Shown here: positions 25,177 to 33,353 of the stretch, piece by piece | Layout of the letters: every line of letters starts with the position of its first letter | Numbering within the stretch: the first letter of the stretch is position 1 | Assembly (NCBI RefSeq): GCF_034676545.1 | Contig: NZ_JAUCBZ010000015.1 | Span: forward strand, 1,953,001-2,017,000 | Reading direction: 5' to 3' | Length of the DNA: 64,000 nucleotides | Source of the DNA: Pararhodobacter sp. | GTDB taxonomy: Bacteria; Pseudomonadota; Alphaproteobacteria; Rhodobacterales; Rhodobacteraceae | The notes under the pieces: generated by a model | The model's input: only the letters and a program-made list of their open reading frames with translations | What the model was told of the DNA's origin: nothing | The model's database searches: none | Translations under genes and position numbers: made by a program

Positions 25177-26052
25177 TTACCGTGTCGGCACCGGGACGCC
25201 GCTGCGATAGTCATAAAACCCGCGGCCCGATTTGCGCCCAAGCCATCCGGCCTCGACGTATTTGACCAGAAGCGGGCAGGGGCGGTATTTCGAATCCGAC
25301 AGCCCGCGATGCAGCACGTTCATGATCGCCAGACAGGTATCAAGCCCGATAAAGTCGCCCAGTTCCAGCGGCCCCATCGGATGATTTGCGCCCAGTTTCA
25401 TGGAGCTATCAATCGAGGATACGCTGCCGATGCCCTCATACAGGACATAGGCGGCTTCGTTGATCATCGGCACCAGAACGCGATTCACGATGAAGGCAGG
25501 GAAGTCTTCCGAGATGGTCGGCACCTTGCCCAACCGGTCAACGACCTGCCGGATCTGCGAAAAGGTGTCCTCGTTTGTCGCGAGGCCCCGGATCAGCTCC
25601 ACCAGTTTCATCACCGGAACCGGGTTCATGAAATGTATGCCCATGAAGCGTTCCGGACGATCTGTCAGACTGGCGAGACGCGTGATCGAAATCGACGACG
25701 TGTTGGTGGTCAGGATCGTGTGGGCCCCCAGATGGGGGGCGAGGGCCGCAAAAATCGCGTTCTTGATGTCTTCCCGTTCAGAGGCGGCCTCGACAATCAG
25801 ATCAAGCGGCCCCAGTTCCGCAAGATCAAGGGTGGTCTTGACCCGCCCCATGATCGCGGATTTCTCGTCGGGTGACAGGGCCTGCTTGGCGACCTGCCGC
25901 TCCAGATTGCGGTCGATGCGGGTCAGGGCATCGTCAAGGCTGGTCTGGTTGATGTCGTTCAGCAGCACGTCATATCCGGCCTGGGCAAAGACCTGCGCGA
26001 TCCCGTTGCCCATTTGCCCCGCGCCGACGACACCGACAGAGTGGATGGTCAT
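25177..26052 (-). CDS. hbd: 3-hydroxyacyl-CoA (3-hydroxybutyryl-CoA) dehydrogenase
   Basis: 291 residues, the typical short Hbd length. Rossmann motif VGVVGAGQMGNGIAQVFAQA, then LIVEAASERE, TNTSSISITRLAS, the catalytic His in GIHFMNPVPVMKLVELI, DFPAFIVNRVLVPMINEA and HPMGPLELGDFIGLD. It oxidises 3-hydroxybutyryl-CoA to acetoacetyl-CoA with NAD. Last gene of the gcdH-buk-ptb-hbd operon, its start overlapping the ptb stop (ATGA). With GcdH it supplies two steps of glutarate breakdown; the enoyl-CoA hydratase between them is not in this window. Confidence 0.9.
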   Translation of the reverse strand: MTIHSVGVVGAGQMGNGIAQVFAQAGYDVLLNDINQTSLDDALTRIDRNLERQVAKQALSPDEKSAIMGRVKTTLDLAELGPLDLIVEAASEREDIKNAIFAALAPHLGAHTILTTNTSSISITRLASLTDRPERFMGIHFMNPVPVMKLVELIRGLATNEDTFSQIRQVVDRLGKVPTISEDFPAFIVNRVLVPMINEAAYVLYEGIGSVSSIDSSMKLGANHPMGPLELGDFIGLDTCLAIMNVLHRGLSDSKYRPCPLLVKYVEAGWLGRKSGRGFYDYRSGVPVPTR

Positions 26053-26978
26053 TGTGCCGGTCCCACGCTGTCAAGCCCGGCGATCACCGCCTGCGCCAGA
26101 ATGAGGCCCAGTCTGCGTTGCTCAACCCCGTCGGATCGCGAGTTCAGCAGCACCGGAACCGACGCCCCCAGAACAATGCTGGCGGTGCGGGCCTGGCCAT
26201 GCAGTTTCCAGCTTTTGACCGTGGCATTTCCGGCTTCGATGTTGGGAAACAGGATCAGATCGGCGCGACCGGCGACCTGTGATTTGTGCAAGCCTTTTGC
26301 CTCGGCCGCCGCGCGCGAGAGCGCGACGTCATAGCCAAAGGGCCCCTCGATGCACATGCCCCCAAAGTCACCGTTGCGCGACTCTTCGGCCAGCGCCGCC
26401 GCGTCGGTTGTCGCGGGCTGTCGCGCGGACACCTTTTCCGATGCCGCGATGGCCGCAACGCGCGGGGTCGCAATCCCGAGACCCGCAAAAAGCGCCCGGC
26501 TGTTCATCAGAATCGCGCGTTTTTGCGCGAGGTCTGGCAGCGGGATGATCCCGTTGTCCGTCGCACCGAGCAGCCTGTCCAGCGATGGCATTTCGGCCAG
26601 CGTCAGGTTCGACAGGACGCTCGATTTCCGCAAGCCCAGCTCTTTGTTCACCACCGCTTTCAGGTAAGACGCACTGTTGACGCTGCCTTTGACCAGCACG
26701 TCAGCCTGTCCGTCACGCACGATGGCCACGGCTTTGGCCGCACATTCATCCGCGTCCTGCGCATCCACGATGCGTGCGATCCCGGCCAGACCGGTTGGCA
26801 GCAGCCGCTGAATTTCGGCAGCGTTTCCAATCAGATGCGCGAGGCTTATCTGATGGCTCTGCGACGCGGCCGACAGGGCGTCCAGAACGCGGCTGTCATC
26901 GGCGCCCGCAACCACCACGCGCAGCGGCGGGCGTTTGGACATCTCACGTTCCAGGTCATCAAAATTGCGGATCATCAT
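26049..26978 (-). CDS. ptb: Phosphate acyltransferase, phosphate butyryltransferase type
   Basis: 309 residues (one less if the second Met is used). PTA_PTB family: ADVLVKGSVNSASYLKAVVN, LTLAEMPSLDRLLGATDNGI, GPFGYDVALSRAAAEAKG, ADLILFPNIEAGNATVKSW and the terminal LGASVPVLLNSRSDGVEQR. It interconverts acyl phosphate and acyl-CoA. The start overlaps the kinase stop by four bases. Kinase plus phosphotransacylase inside a gcdH operon suggests activation of a short acid, perhaps glutarate or crotonate/butyrate, to its CoA ester. The usual glutarate route uses a CoA-transferase or ligase, so this is unusual. Confidence 0.85.
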   Translation of the reverse strand: MMIRNFDDLEREMSKRPPLRVVVAGADDSRVLDALSAASQSHQISLAHLIGNAAEIQRLLPTGLAGIARIVDAQDADECAAKAVAIVRDGQADVLVKGSVNSASYLKAVVNKELGLRKSSVLSNLTLAEMPSLDRLLGATDNGIIPLPDLAQKRAILMNSRALFAGLGIATPRVAAIAASEKVSARQPATTDAAALAEESRNGDFGGMCIEGPFGYDVALSRAAAEAKGLHKSQVAGRADLILFPNIEAGNATVKSWKLHGQARTASIVLGASVPVLLNSRSDGVEQRRLGLILAQAVIAGLDSVGPAQ

Positions 26979-28085
26979 GCGGTCCCATTCTTGAGCAGTG
27001 TTACGGGCCAGGTCATGGCCTTTTCAGAACCCGCCATGACGCGCGCCGCACCCGAGGCCAGCGCCTCGCTTTCATGGCTGCCGGGGTAGACGTGAACCGG
27101 GGCCAACGCCGCGCAACCCGCGGTCAAGGCCCCGACGACCTTGTTCGATTGGGCCATGCCGCCGGTCAGGATGATCCCGTCCGGCTCAAAGTCGAGAACC
27201 GCCCCCATCGCGCCGATCGCTTTTCGGATCTGGTACAGCATGGCCTCCCAGACCAAGCCCGCCTTGGCATCGCCCTTGGCGATCATCGCCTCGACCTGGC
27301 GCATGTCCTTGGTCCCCAGATAGGCAAAGACGCCGCCGTTGCCATAGAGCTTTTTCTTCAGCTCCGCTTCCGAGTATTTGCCGGAATAACACAGCTCGAT
27401 AAGCGGCATGATCGGCAATCCGCCCGCCCGTTCGGGCGAGAAAGGGGAGTTTTCCATGCGGTTCGTGCTGTCCACGATGCGACCATTCCTGATCGCGGCG
27501 ATGGAGATGCCCGCGCCCATATGGGCCACAACCGCGTTCAGGGTCTCAAGGGGCTTGCCCAGTTCCTGCGCCAGCCGCCGCCCACAAGCGCGAATGTTCA
27601 GGGCGTGAACAAAGGAAAACCGCGGGAGTTCCGGGAACCCAGACAGGCGCGCAACCTCGGGCAGTTCATCCACGGACACGGGATCAACAATAAAGGCCTC
27701 GACCTTGTGATCTTGCGCAATGGCCAGTGCCAAGGGTGCGCCAAGGTTTGACGCGTGGCGATAGACTGGCGTGTACAGCGCGAAATCGACCAAAGCCTGA
27801 TTGACCGCGATGACACCCGCCGGAACCGGGCTGAGCATTCCGCCCCCGGCCGACGACGGCGGCCAGCGTCACGCCGCCAGAAATCCCGGAGAGAAAGTCC
27901 GAGATCGCCTGCGCGCGAAATTCCAACTGATCCGAGATTGCGGCAAACTCAGCCATGCGTTTTTCGTCATGCTCGATGGTCGTTTCCACGACACAACGCA
28001 CATCGCCGCCGCTGGGTTCAAACAATCCCAGGCGGGTTGTTGTTGTTCCCGGATTGATGGTCAAAATCAGTTCTTTATGCGCCAT
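26975..28085 (-). pseudogene. buk: Butyrate/acyl kinase (ASKHA), frameshifted
   Basis: Two frames together make a full acetate/butyrate kinase of about 369 residues. The N-terminal frame starts at 28085 (MAHKELILTINPGTTTTRLG) and runs to LAAVVGRG. The second frame continues GMLSPVPAGVIAVNQALVDF through NAVVAHMGAGISIAAIRNGR, GGLPIMPLIELCYSGKYSE and LTGGMAQSNKVV. The join is at a run of five C on the plus strand (27843-27847), where four would keep the frame. It is either a true one-base insertion that kills the gene, a slippage-prone tract, or a sequence error. Sits between gcdH and ptb. Confidence 0.85.
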
Positions 28086-28176
28086 CGCGCCACCTCTGGG
28101 GTCATGTCATCGTGTCAAGAATCTGGGGGCAAGACGGCGGGCTGATGGCCCGCCGTCTGATCGCTTTTTCGGGCGC

Positions 28177-29385
28177 TTAAAAGAACGCCTGCAGACCCGT
28201 GATGGCACGGCCAATGATCAGGGCATGAACGTCATGCGTGCCCTCATAGGTGTTCACGGTCTCCAGGTTCACCATGTGGCGCATGATCTGGAACTCTTCC
28301 GAGATACCGTTGCCGCCGTGCATGTCGCGCGACATCCGGGCGATATCCAGCGCCTTGCCGCAGTTGTTGCGCTTGATGATCGAGATCATCTCAGGGGCCG
28401 CCTGCGCCTCATCCAGCAGCCGCCCGACGCGCAGGCTTGCCTGCAGACCCAGGGAGATATCGGTCAGCATGTTGGCAAGCTTGAGCTGGTGCAATTGCGT
28501 TTGCGCCAGAGGTTTGCCAAATTGCTTGCGATCCAGCCCGTATTGCCGCGCGGCCTCCATGCAGAACTCGGCGGCGCCCAGAACGCCCCAGCTGATGCCA
28601 TACCGCGCCCGGTTCAGACAGCCGAACGGTCCTTTGAGGCCCTCGACGTTGGGCAGCAGCGCGTCCTCGCCAACTTCAACGCCATCCATCACGATTTCGC
28701 CGGTGATGCTGGCCCGCAACGACAGTTTTCCGCCGATTTTCGGTGCCGAAAGCCCCTTGGTTCCCTTGTCGAGCACAAATCCGCGGATCTTGCCGCCATG
28801 GGCTTCAGACTTGGCCCAGACGACGAAGACATCGGCAATCGGGCTGTTTGAAATCCACATTTTCGAGCCAGAAAGAACGTAACCCGAGGCCGTTTTCCTG
28901 GCCGTGGTTTTCATCCCTGACGGATCGCTGCCCGCGTCGGGTTCCGTCAGGCCAAAGCAGCCAATCCATTCGCCGCTTGCCAATTTCGGCAGGTATTTCT
29001 TGCGCTGCTCCTCGGACCCGTATGCGTAGATCGGATACATGACCAGCGAGCTTTGCACCGACATCATCGACCGAAAGCCGCTGTCGACGCGCTCCACTTC
29101 ACGCGCAATCAGGCCGTAAGACACATACGAGGCACCGATGCCGCCGTATTCCTCGGGGATCGTGACCCCCAGCAGGCCCATATCACCCATTTCCCGAAAG
29201 ATCGCCGGGTCGGTTTCGGCATCGCGATAGGCGGCAATCGCGCGCGGCTGCAGCTTGTCCTGGGCATAGGCCTTTGCCGCGTCACGCAGCATGCGCTCTT
29301 CTTCGGTGAGTTGGGTTTCCAAGGAGAAGGGGTCTTCCCAGTTGAAACGGTTCAGGTCGGGGGCGTCTTTGGCTTTCAGGGTCAT
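28177..29385 (-). CDS. gcdH: Glutaryl-CoA dehydrogenase
   Basis: 402 residues. Acyl-CoA dehydrogenase with LNRFNWEDPFSLETQLTEEE at the N-terminus, GCFGLTEPDAGSDPSGMKTT, KMWISNSPIADVFVVWAKSE, LNRARYGISWGVLGAAEFCM and the catalytic Glu at about 381 in NTYEGTHDVHALIIGRAITG; these are diagnostic of GcdH. It oxidises and decarboxylates glutaryl-CoA to crotonyl-CoA with FAD and ETF. First gene of a four-gene operon and divergent from a GcdR-like LysR gene. With the upstream lactam/aminovalerate genes it gives the locus its glutarate identity. Confidence 0.93.
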   Translation of the reverse strand: MTLKAKDAPDLNRFNWEDPFSLETQLTEEERMLRDAAKAYAQDKLQPRAIAAYRDAETDPAIFREMGDMGLLGVTIPEEYGGIGASYVSYGLIAREVERVDSGFRSMMSVQSSLVMYPIYAYGSEEQRKKYLPKLASGEWIGCFGLTEPDAGSDPSGMKTTARKTASGYVLSGSKMWISNSPIADVFVVWAKSEAHGGKIRGFVLDKGTKGLSAPKIGGKLSLRASITGEIVMDGVEVGEDALLPNVEGLKGPFGCLNRARYGISWGVLGAAEFCMEAARQYGLDRKQFGKPLAQTQLHQLKLANMLTDISLGLQASLRVGRLLDEAQAAPEMISIIKRNNCGKALDIARMSRDMHGGNGISEEFQIMRHMVNLETVNTYEGTHDVHALIIGRAITGLQAFF

Positions 29386-29477
29386 TTTGGTTTCCTCCAG
29401 ATTTCGCTTTCTTTAGCGCGGTCGCCGCATTTATGATAACGATTGAAAATTCGGACTTGATGAGTATTGGGAATGTT

Positions 29478-30395
29478 ATGGCCATTCGGCAAAACTACAC
29501 ACCCAGCGTTCAGGAACTCCGCGCGCTCGTCTGGTGTGGCGATCTTGGGTCGGTGTCTCGTGCGGCTGATGCGCTCAATTTGACGCAAAGTGCGGTCTCT
29601 CGATCCATTCGCTCGCTGGAGGAAAAGCTCGGCGTGCGGCTGTTTCATCGGGTGCGCAAACGGCTCAGCCTGTCCGATGCGGGCCGCGCGATGGTCCATG
29701 AATCACGCGATATTCTGGGGCGGCTTGACCGTTCCGCGACCATGGTCATGGCGTTTGGTGGCGGGGGTGACGTCCTGCGATTGGCGGTTTTGCCAACCTT
29801 TGCGACCACCTGGTTGATTCCGAAGCTGCCGGAATTTCTGACGTCTCACCCTGACATCTCTCTCGACCTTGCCTCGGCCCTTCACCCGGTGGATTTTGAG
29901 GGAAGCCCGTTTGATGCGGCGGTGCAACGGGCGGTGATGGCCAAGAAGGACACAGACGTTGTGCGTCTTCTGGACGAAACACTCATGATCGTTGCCGCGC
30001 CAGGCTTGGTTGCACCGGGGCAGGCGCTTGGGGCTGAAGATCTCGCGCAGTATCCGTTGATTCAATTGGCGACACGGCCGGAGCTTTGGAATGACTGGTT
30101 TTCCCAGGCGGGCATTGCGCGCATTGATCGGTTGCAAGGCCCCAGATTTCAACATTTCGATATGGTGATTTCGGCGGCGCAGGCCGGCATGGGACTTGCT
30201 CTGTTGCCGGATATTTTTGCGCAACCCGCCATTGCCGCGGGCGCCTTGCACCGGGTGCATGCCTTGACGCTGCAGGGGCCGACACCCTACGCCCTGATCC
30301 GCCCGAAATCGCGCGAGAAAAGCAAGGCAATGGATGCATTCGCCGTTTGGTTGCAGCGTGCGGCCGGTCAGGAATGGGGCCGTGGCCCGGCGTGA
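29478..30395 (+). CDS. LysR-type regulator of gcdH (GcdR-like)
   Basis: 305 residues from ATG 29478, preferred because GGGAATGTT precedes it; in-frame ATGs at 29433 and 29460 are alternatives. Winged helix: VQELRALVWCGDLGSVSRAA, LNLTQSAVSRSIRSLEEKLG; effector domain: LRLAVLPTFATTWLIPKLPE and FDMVISAAQAGMGLALLPD. Divergent from gcdH with about 90 bases between, as in many proteobacteria where GcdR activates gcdH in response to glutarate. Confidence 0.85.
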   Translation: MAIRQNYTPSVQELRALVWCGDLGSVSRAADALNLTQSAVSRSIRSLEEKLGVRLFHRVRKRLSLSDAGRAMVHESRDILGRLDRSATMVMAFGGGGDVLRLAVLPTFATTWLIPKLPEFLTSHPDISLDLASALHPVDFEGSPFDAAVQRAVMAKKDTDVVRLLDETLMIVAAPGLVAPGQALGAEDLAQYPLIQLATRPELWNDWFSQAGIARIDRLQGPRFQHFDMVISAAQAGMGLALLPDIFAQPAIAAGALHRVHALTLQGPTPYALIRPKSREKSKAMDAFAVWLQRAAGQEWGRGPA

Positions 30396-30967
30396 TGACC
30401 GTGCCGAATGGCGCGTTTTTGCGCGCGAGGGTTGTTTGCCTGACCCGAGACTGACACCCCGCGACTCGCGTCGCGGCCTTCGCGTTGCAGGTGTCACGCC
30501 TGACGGCGCGTCTGGGCAATGCCCCCGGCAAACATGTTTTCCTCTGAGTGCACGAAAATGCAAAATCTTGTGCGCGGATCATCAAGACGCTGGGCGCCGC
30601 CGCTGTAGGGTGAGTTGAACGGCGCAAGTCGCAGCGGGCAGGTGTGGCGGGTGGCAAGCACGAGGAGCGAAAGCGCGTTTCCGCCTTCTGGTGTCTTGCG
30701 CCTTGTGTCCCGCGGAGGGGCGATTCGGGCGATCGAAACATGGGGATGCACAGCGGTTCGAGAGCGGGAGTCGCGACATGTTTCAGCGCCTCTGCGTCCT
30801 GCGATGATGCAGGATTTTTTGGAAAAAAGAGAAAATACAACGAGTTGGAAGATTTCTACTGATGGCGATCACAAAAAATAAATATATTGTTATAAAGCCA
30901 TTATTGTGTATCTTCTACGAAACTGCGGAACCAGATCGGTTTGGCTGGAGCACAGAGGGCTAGGGTT
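30396..30967 (+). promoter_or_regulatory. Leader/control region before the liv operon
   Basis: 572 bases without a convincing gene. It contains the second copy of the shared element (30545-30588, listed separately) and, close to the livG start, a very AT-rich stretch (about 30865-30920) suited to a promoter. Short frames here lack start signals and family features. A small regulatory RNA or leader peptide cannot be excluded. Confidence 0.5.
30545..30588. promoter_or_regulatory. 44-nt shared regulatory element, copy 2 (upstream of liv operon)
   Basis: Same element as 21032-21075 with four substitutions (C to G, C to T, and GC to AT near the end). It lies about 380 bases before livG and 150 bases after the LysR gene. 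Conservation of 40/44 bases outside coding sequence, 9.5 kb apart, argues for a common binding protein. Confidence 0.7.
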
Positions 30968-31720
30968 GTGTCACTAGAATTGAAGGCAGTCAGTGTCGCA
31001 TTCGGAGGCTTCAAAGCCCTTCAAAATGTGTCGATCACGCTGGGAGAAGGCGAAATCGTCGGGCTTATCGGCCCAAACGGGGCGGGGAAAACGACGTGCG
31101 TCAATGTGATGACCGGGTTCCAGGCGCCGACAACGGGCACGGTTGGTCTGGATGGCGAAGACATCAGCAGCCACGCCCCGTTCCGGATCCGGCGGCAGGG
31201 GTTGGCCCGCACCTTTCAGGCCGGCCGTCTGTTCACCGGGCTTGACCTGCTGGACAATCTTGCGGTCACCGGCGTGGGCCTTGGCTATTCGCGCCGTGCC
31301 TCGGAAATCGAGGCGCAGCGGCTGCTGAAATGGTTCGGGCTGGAAGGTATGGCCGGCAGCCTCGCCGCGGGTCTGCCCTATACCGATGAGCGCCGTGTCT
31401 CGATTGCGCGCTCGTTGATGTTCGAACCGAAATATCTGCTTCTGGACGAACCTGCTGCCGGCATGTCGGCCAAGGAAGCGGATGAACTGTCCAAACTCAT
31501 CAAACGGATCGCCTCGGACATGGGGACGGGCGTGATCTTGATTGAGCACAACGTTGGGATGGTCCTGTCGACCTGTTCCAATGTCGTTGTCCTCGATGGC
31601 GGCAAAGTGATCGAAGAAGGCTCTCGTGATGTCATCCTGGGCAGTCATGCAGTGCGTGAGGCGTATCTCGGAGCCGATCAGGACGACATGGTCGCAAGCC
31701 ACACCAAAGGGGCGAACTGA
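30968..31720 (+). CDS. livG: Branched-chain amino acid-type ABC transporter ATPase
   Basis: 250 residues from GTG 30968 (GAGGGCTAGGG upstream); a TTG at 30941 would add nine residues. Walker A GPNGAGKTT, the LivG-type insertion LARTFQAGRLFTGLDLLDNL, a degenerate signature (YTDERRVSIARSLM), Walker B YLLLDEPAAGMS and the H-loop LIEHNVG. The Q-loop/signature region reads DERRVSIARSL where LSGGQ-type is usual; LivG proteins commonly show variation here. First gene of a five-gene HAAT transporter operon, stop overlapping livF by one base. Confidence 0.87.
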   Translation: MSLELKAVSVAFGGFKALQNVSITLGEGEIVGLIGPNGAGKTTCVNVMTGFQAPTTGTVGLDGEDISSHAPFRIRRQGLARTFQAGRLFTGLDLLDNLAVTGVGLGYSRRASEIEAQRLLKWFGLEGMAGSLAAGLPYTDERRVSIARSLMFEPKYLLLDEPAAGMSAKEADELSKLIKRIASDMGTGVILIEHNVGMVLSTCSNVVVLDGGKVIEEGSRDVILGSHAVREAYLGADQDDMVASHTKGAN

Positions 31721-32445
31721 TGTCGAAAATTGCGGTTCATGACCTTATCGTGAGTTTTGGAAAACTTAACGCGCTTCGCGAGGTCTCTCTCACCGTTGAT
31801 GAAGGGGATCTTGTCTTCATTTCCGGCCCCAATGGTGCGGGAAAAAGCAGCCTGCTGCGCTCGATTGCGGGCGAGATCCAGCCGACCAGAGGGCGGATCG
31901 AAATTGACGGGACCATCGTCTCAGGCGCTGGCCCCGAGGTCATCGCGCGGATGGGTGTTTCGATGGTGCCCGAGGGGCGTCGCGTCTTTTCGTCCCTGAC
32001 CATCGAAGAAAACCTGATGCTTGGCACCGGGATGCGCAGGGACAAGGCCGCGATTGCCGCGGATCTTGACGAGATTTACACCATCTTCCCGATCCTGCAC
32101 GAGCGGCGCGCCAGTTCGGCCGGCGCCTTGTCGGGTGGGCAGCAGCAAATGCTGGTCGTTGGTCGCGCCATCATGACGAATCCGAAAATCGTGCTGGTTG
32201 ACGAGCCGTCCCTGGGGTTGGCCCCGAAAATGGTCGACGAGGTCTATCAGCAACTGTGCAAGCTGCGCGAAGAGCGCGGATTGACCCTGGTGATCGTCGA
32301 GCAAAGCACCACGCGGGCGGCACGCGTAGGCGGAAAGATGATCCTGCTGAACAACGGCGAGATCGTCGGCCGGGGCCGCGTCGAGGATTTCGCGGAAAGC
32401 GATTTGATCTCTGGCGCCTATTTTGGAATGGAGAACAGCCAATGA
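31720..32445 (+). CDS. livF: Branched-chain amino acid-type ABC transporter ATPase
   Basis: 241 residues. Walker A GPNGAGKSSLLRSIAG, VPEGRRVFSSLTIEENLMLG (LivF hallmark), signature GALSGGQQQMLVVGRAIM, Walker B IVLVDEPSLGLAPKMVD and H-loop-like VEQST, where the usual His is not obvious. Partner of LivG in the cytoplasmic ATPase heterodimer. Starts inside the livG stop and its own stop overlaps livH (ATGA). Confidence 0.9.
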   Translation: MSKIAVHDLIVSFGKLNALREVSLTVDEGDLVFISGPNGAGKSSLLRSIAGEIQPTRGRIEIDGTIVSGAGPEVIARMGVSMVPEGRRVFSSLTIEENLMLGTGMRRDKAAIAADLDEIYTIFPILHERRASSAGALSGGQQQMLVVGRAIMTNPKIVLVDEPSLGLAPKMVDEVYQQLCKLREERGLTLVIVEQSTTRAARVGGKMILLNNGEIVGRGRVEDFAESDLISGAYFGMENSQ

Positions 32446-33349
32446 ACCTCCAACTGGTATTCGATGCGCTGTCCCTCGGGGGGATCTATGCGACAGCCGC
32501 TTTGGGCGTGGCGTTGATCTTTGGCGTCATGAAGCTGGTCAATTTTGCACAAGGCCAGTTCCTCGCGTTTTGTGTGTTTGCCCTGCTTGTTCCCTCAAGA
32601 GACGCCGTGGCCGTCCTGGGTCTCGGTGCGGCACCGGCCTATGTTCTGGTTCCGCTGGTTCTGGCAATCGGCGTCGCGCTCGCGATCTTGTCCGAGGTGC
32701 TGATCTTCCGGCGTCTGCGCAATGCTGATCCGGTCGTCTTGATGGTGGCCAGCTTTTCCTGGGCGTCGTCCTGCAAAACCTTCTGTTGATGACCTATGGC
32801 GGCAGGCCGAAAGCCATCAGCCTCTGGTCAAACCTTGGGCAACCGGTCCGGTTTCTGGGTGCCGAGGTGCCGTTGCTGCAGATCATCGTGATCGTCACCA
32901 TTGTTCTGGTCCTGATCGCCTTGTCGTTGGGGCTGAAATTTACCCGCATCGGCCTTGAGATGCGCGCGGCGGCGGAAAACTTTGGCATGGCGCGGTTGCT
33001 GGGGGTGCGTGCGAACCGGGTCATCATGATGGCCTTTGGCGTCTCGGGTGCCCTGGCGGCGATGTTGGCGCTGATTTTTGTCGCGCAAACCGGGGTGGCG
33101 GATGTCCGCATGGGCGGCTCCATCGTGCTGATCGCCTTTGTCGCCACCGTGCTTGGCGGCATGGGAAGCCTGACAGGCGCTGTGCTGGCCGGGCTGCTGC
33201 TGGGCGCGATTTCAACGGTGCTGCAGGCCTATCTGCCGATTGATCTGCGGCCGTTCCGCGATGCCTTCGTCTATGCGCTCGTCATTGTTGTTCTGCTGGT
33301 CAGACCTCAAGGCCTTTTCACTCTATCCAGCGTCAGCAACAGGATCTGA
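32442..33349 (+). pseudogene. livH: LivH-type permease, one-base frameshift
   Basis: The first frame (32442-32789) gives SLGGIYATAALGVALIFGVM, KLVNFAQGQFLAFCVFALLV and DPVVLMVASF, then runs out of frame. The continuation is read in another frame (SLGVVLQNLLLMTYGGRPKA ... RVIMMAFGVSGALAAMLALI, SIVLIAFVATVLGGMGSLTG) to 33349. One base is missing near TTTTCCTGGGCG (about 32754-32762). Restored, it is a normal inner-membrane permease of about 302 residues with eight helices. Either the transporter is inactivated or this is a sequencing error; the other four genes are intact. Confidence 0.85.
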
Positions 33350-33353
33350 GCCC

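Noticed and set aside
22881..25241. 786-codon minus-strand frame antisense to hyuA
   Set aside because: High-G+C shadow frame; composition lacks any domain, and hyuA on the other strand has all family motifs.
30941..30968. TTG at 30941 as livG start
   Set aside because: It would add nine residues not found in LivG proteins, while GTG 30968 has GAGGGCTAGGG at a good distance and begins at the conserved strand.
32786..33349. Second LivH half as a separate gene
   Set aside because: Its first residues continue the LivH helix in another frame; a single frameshifted permease explains both parts better.
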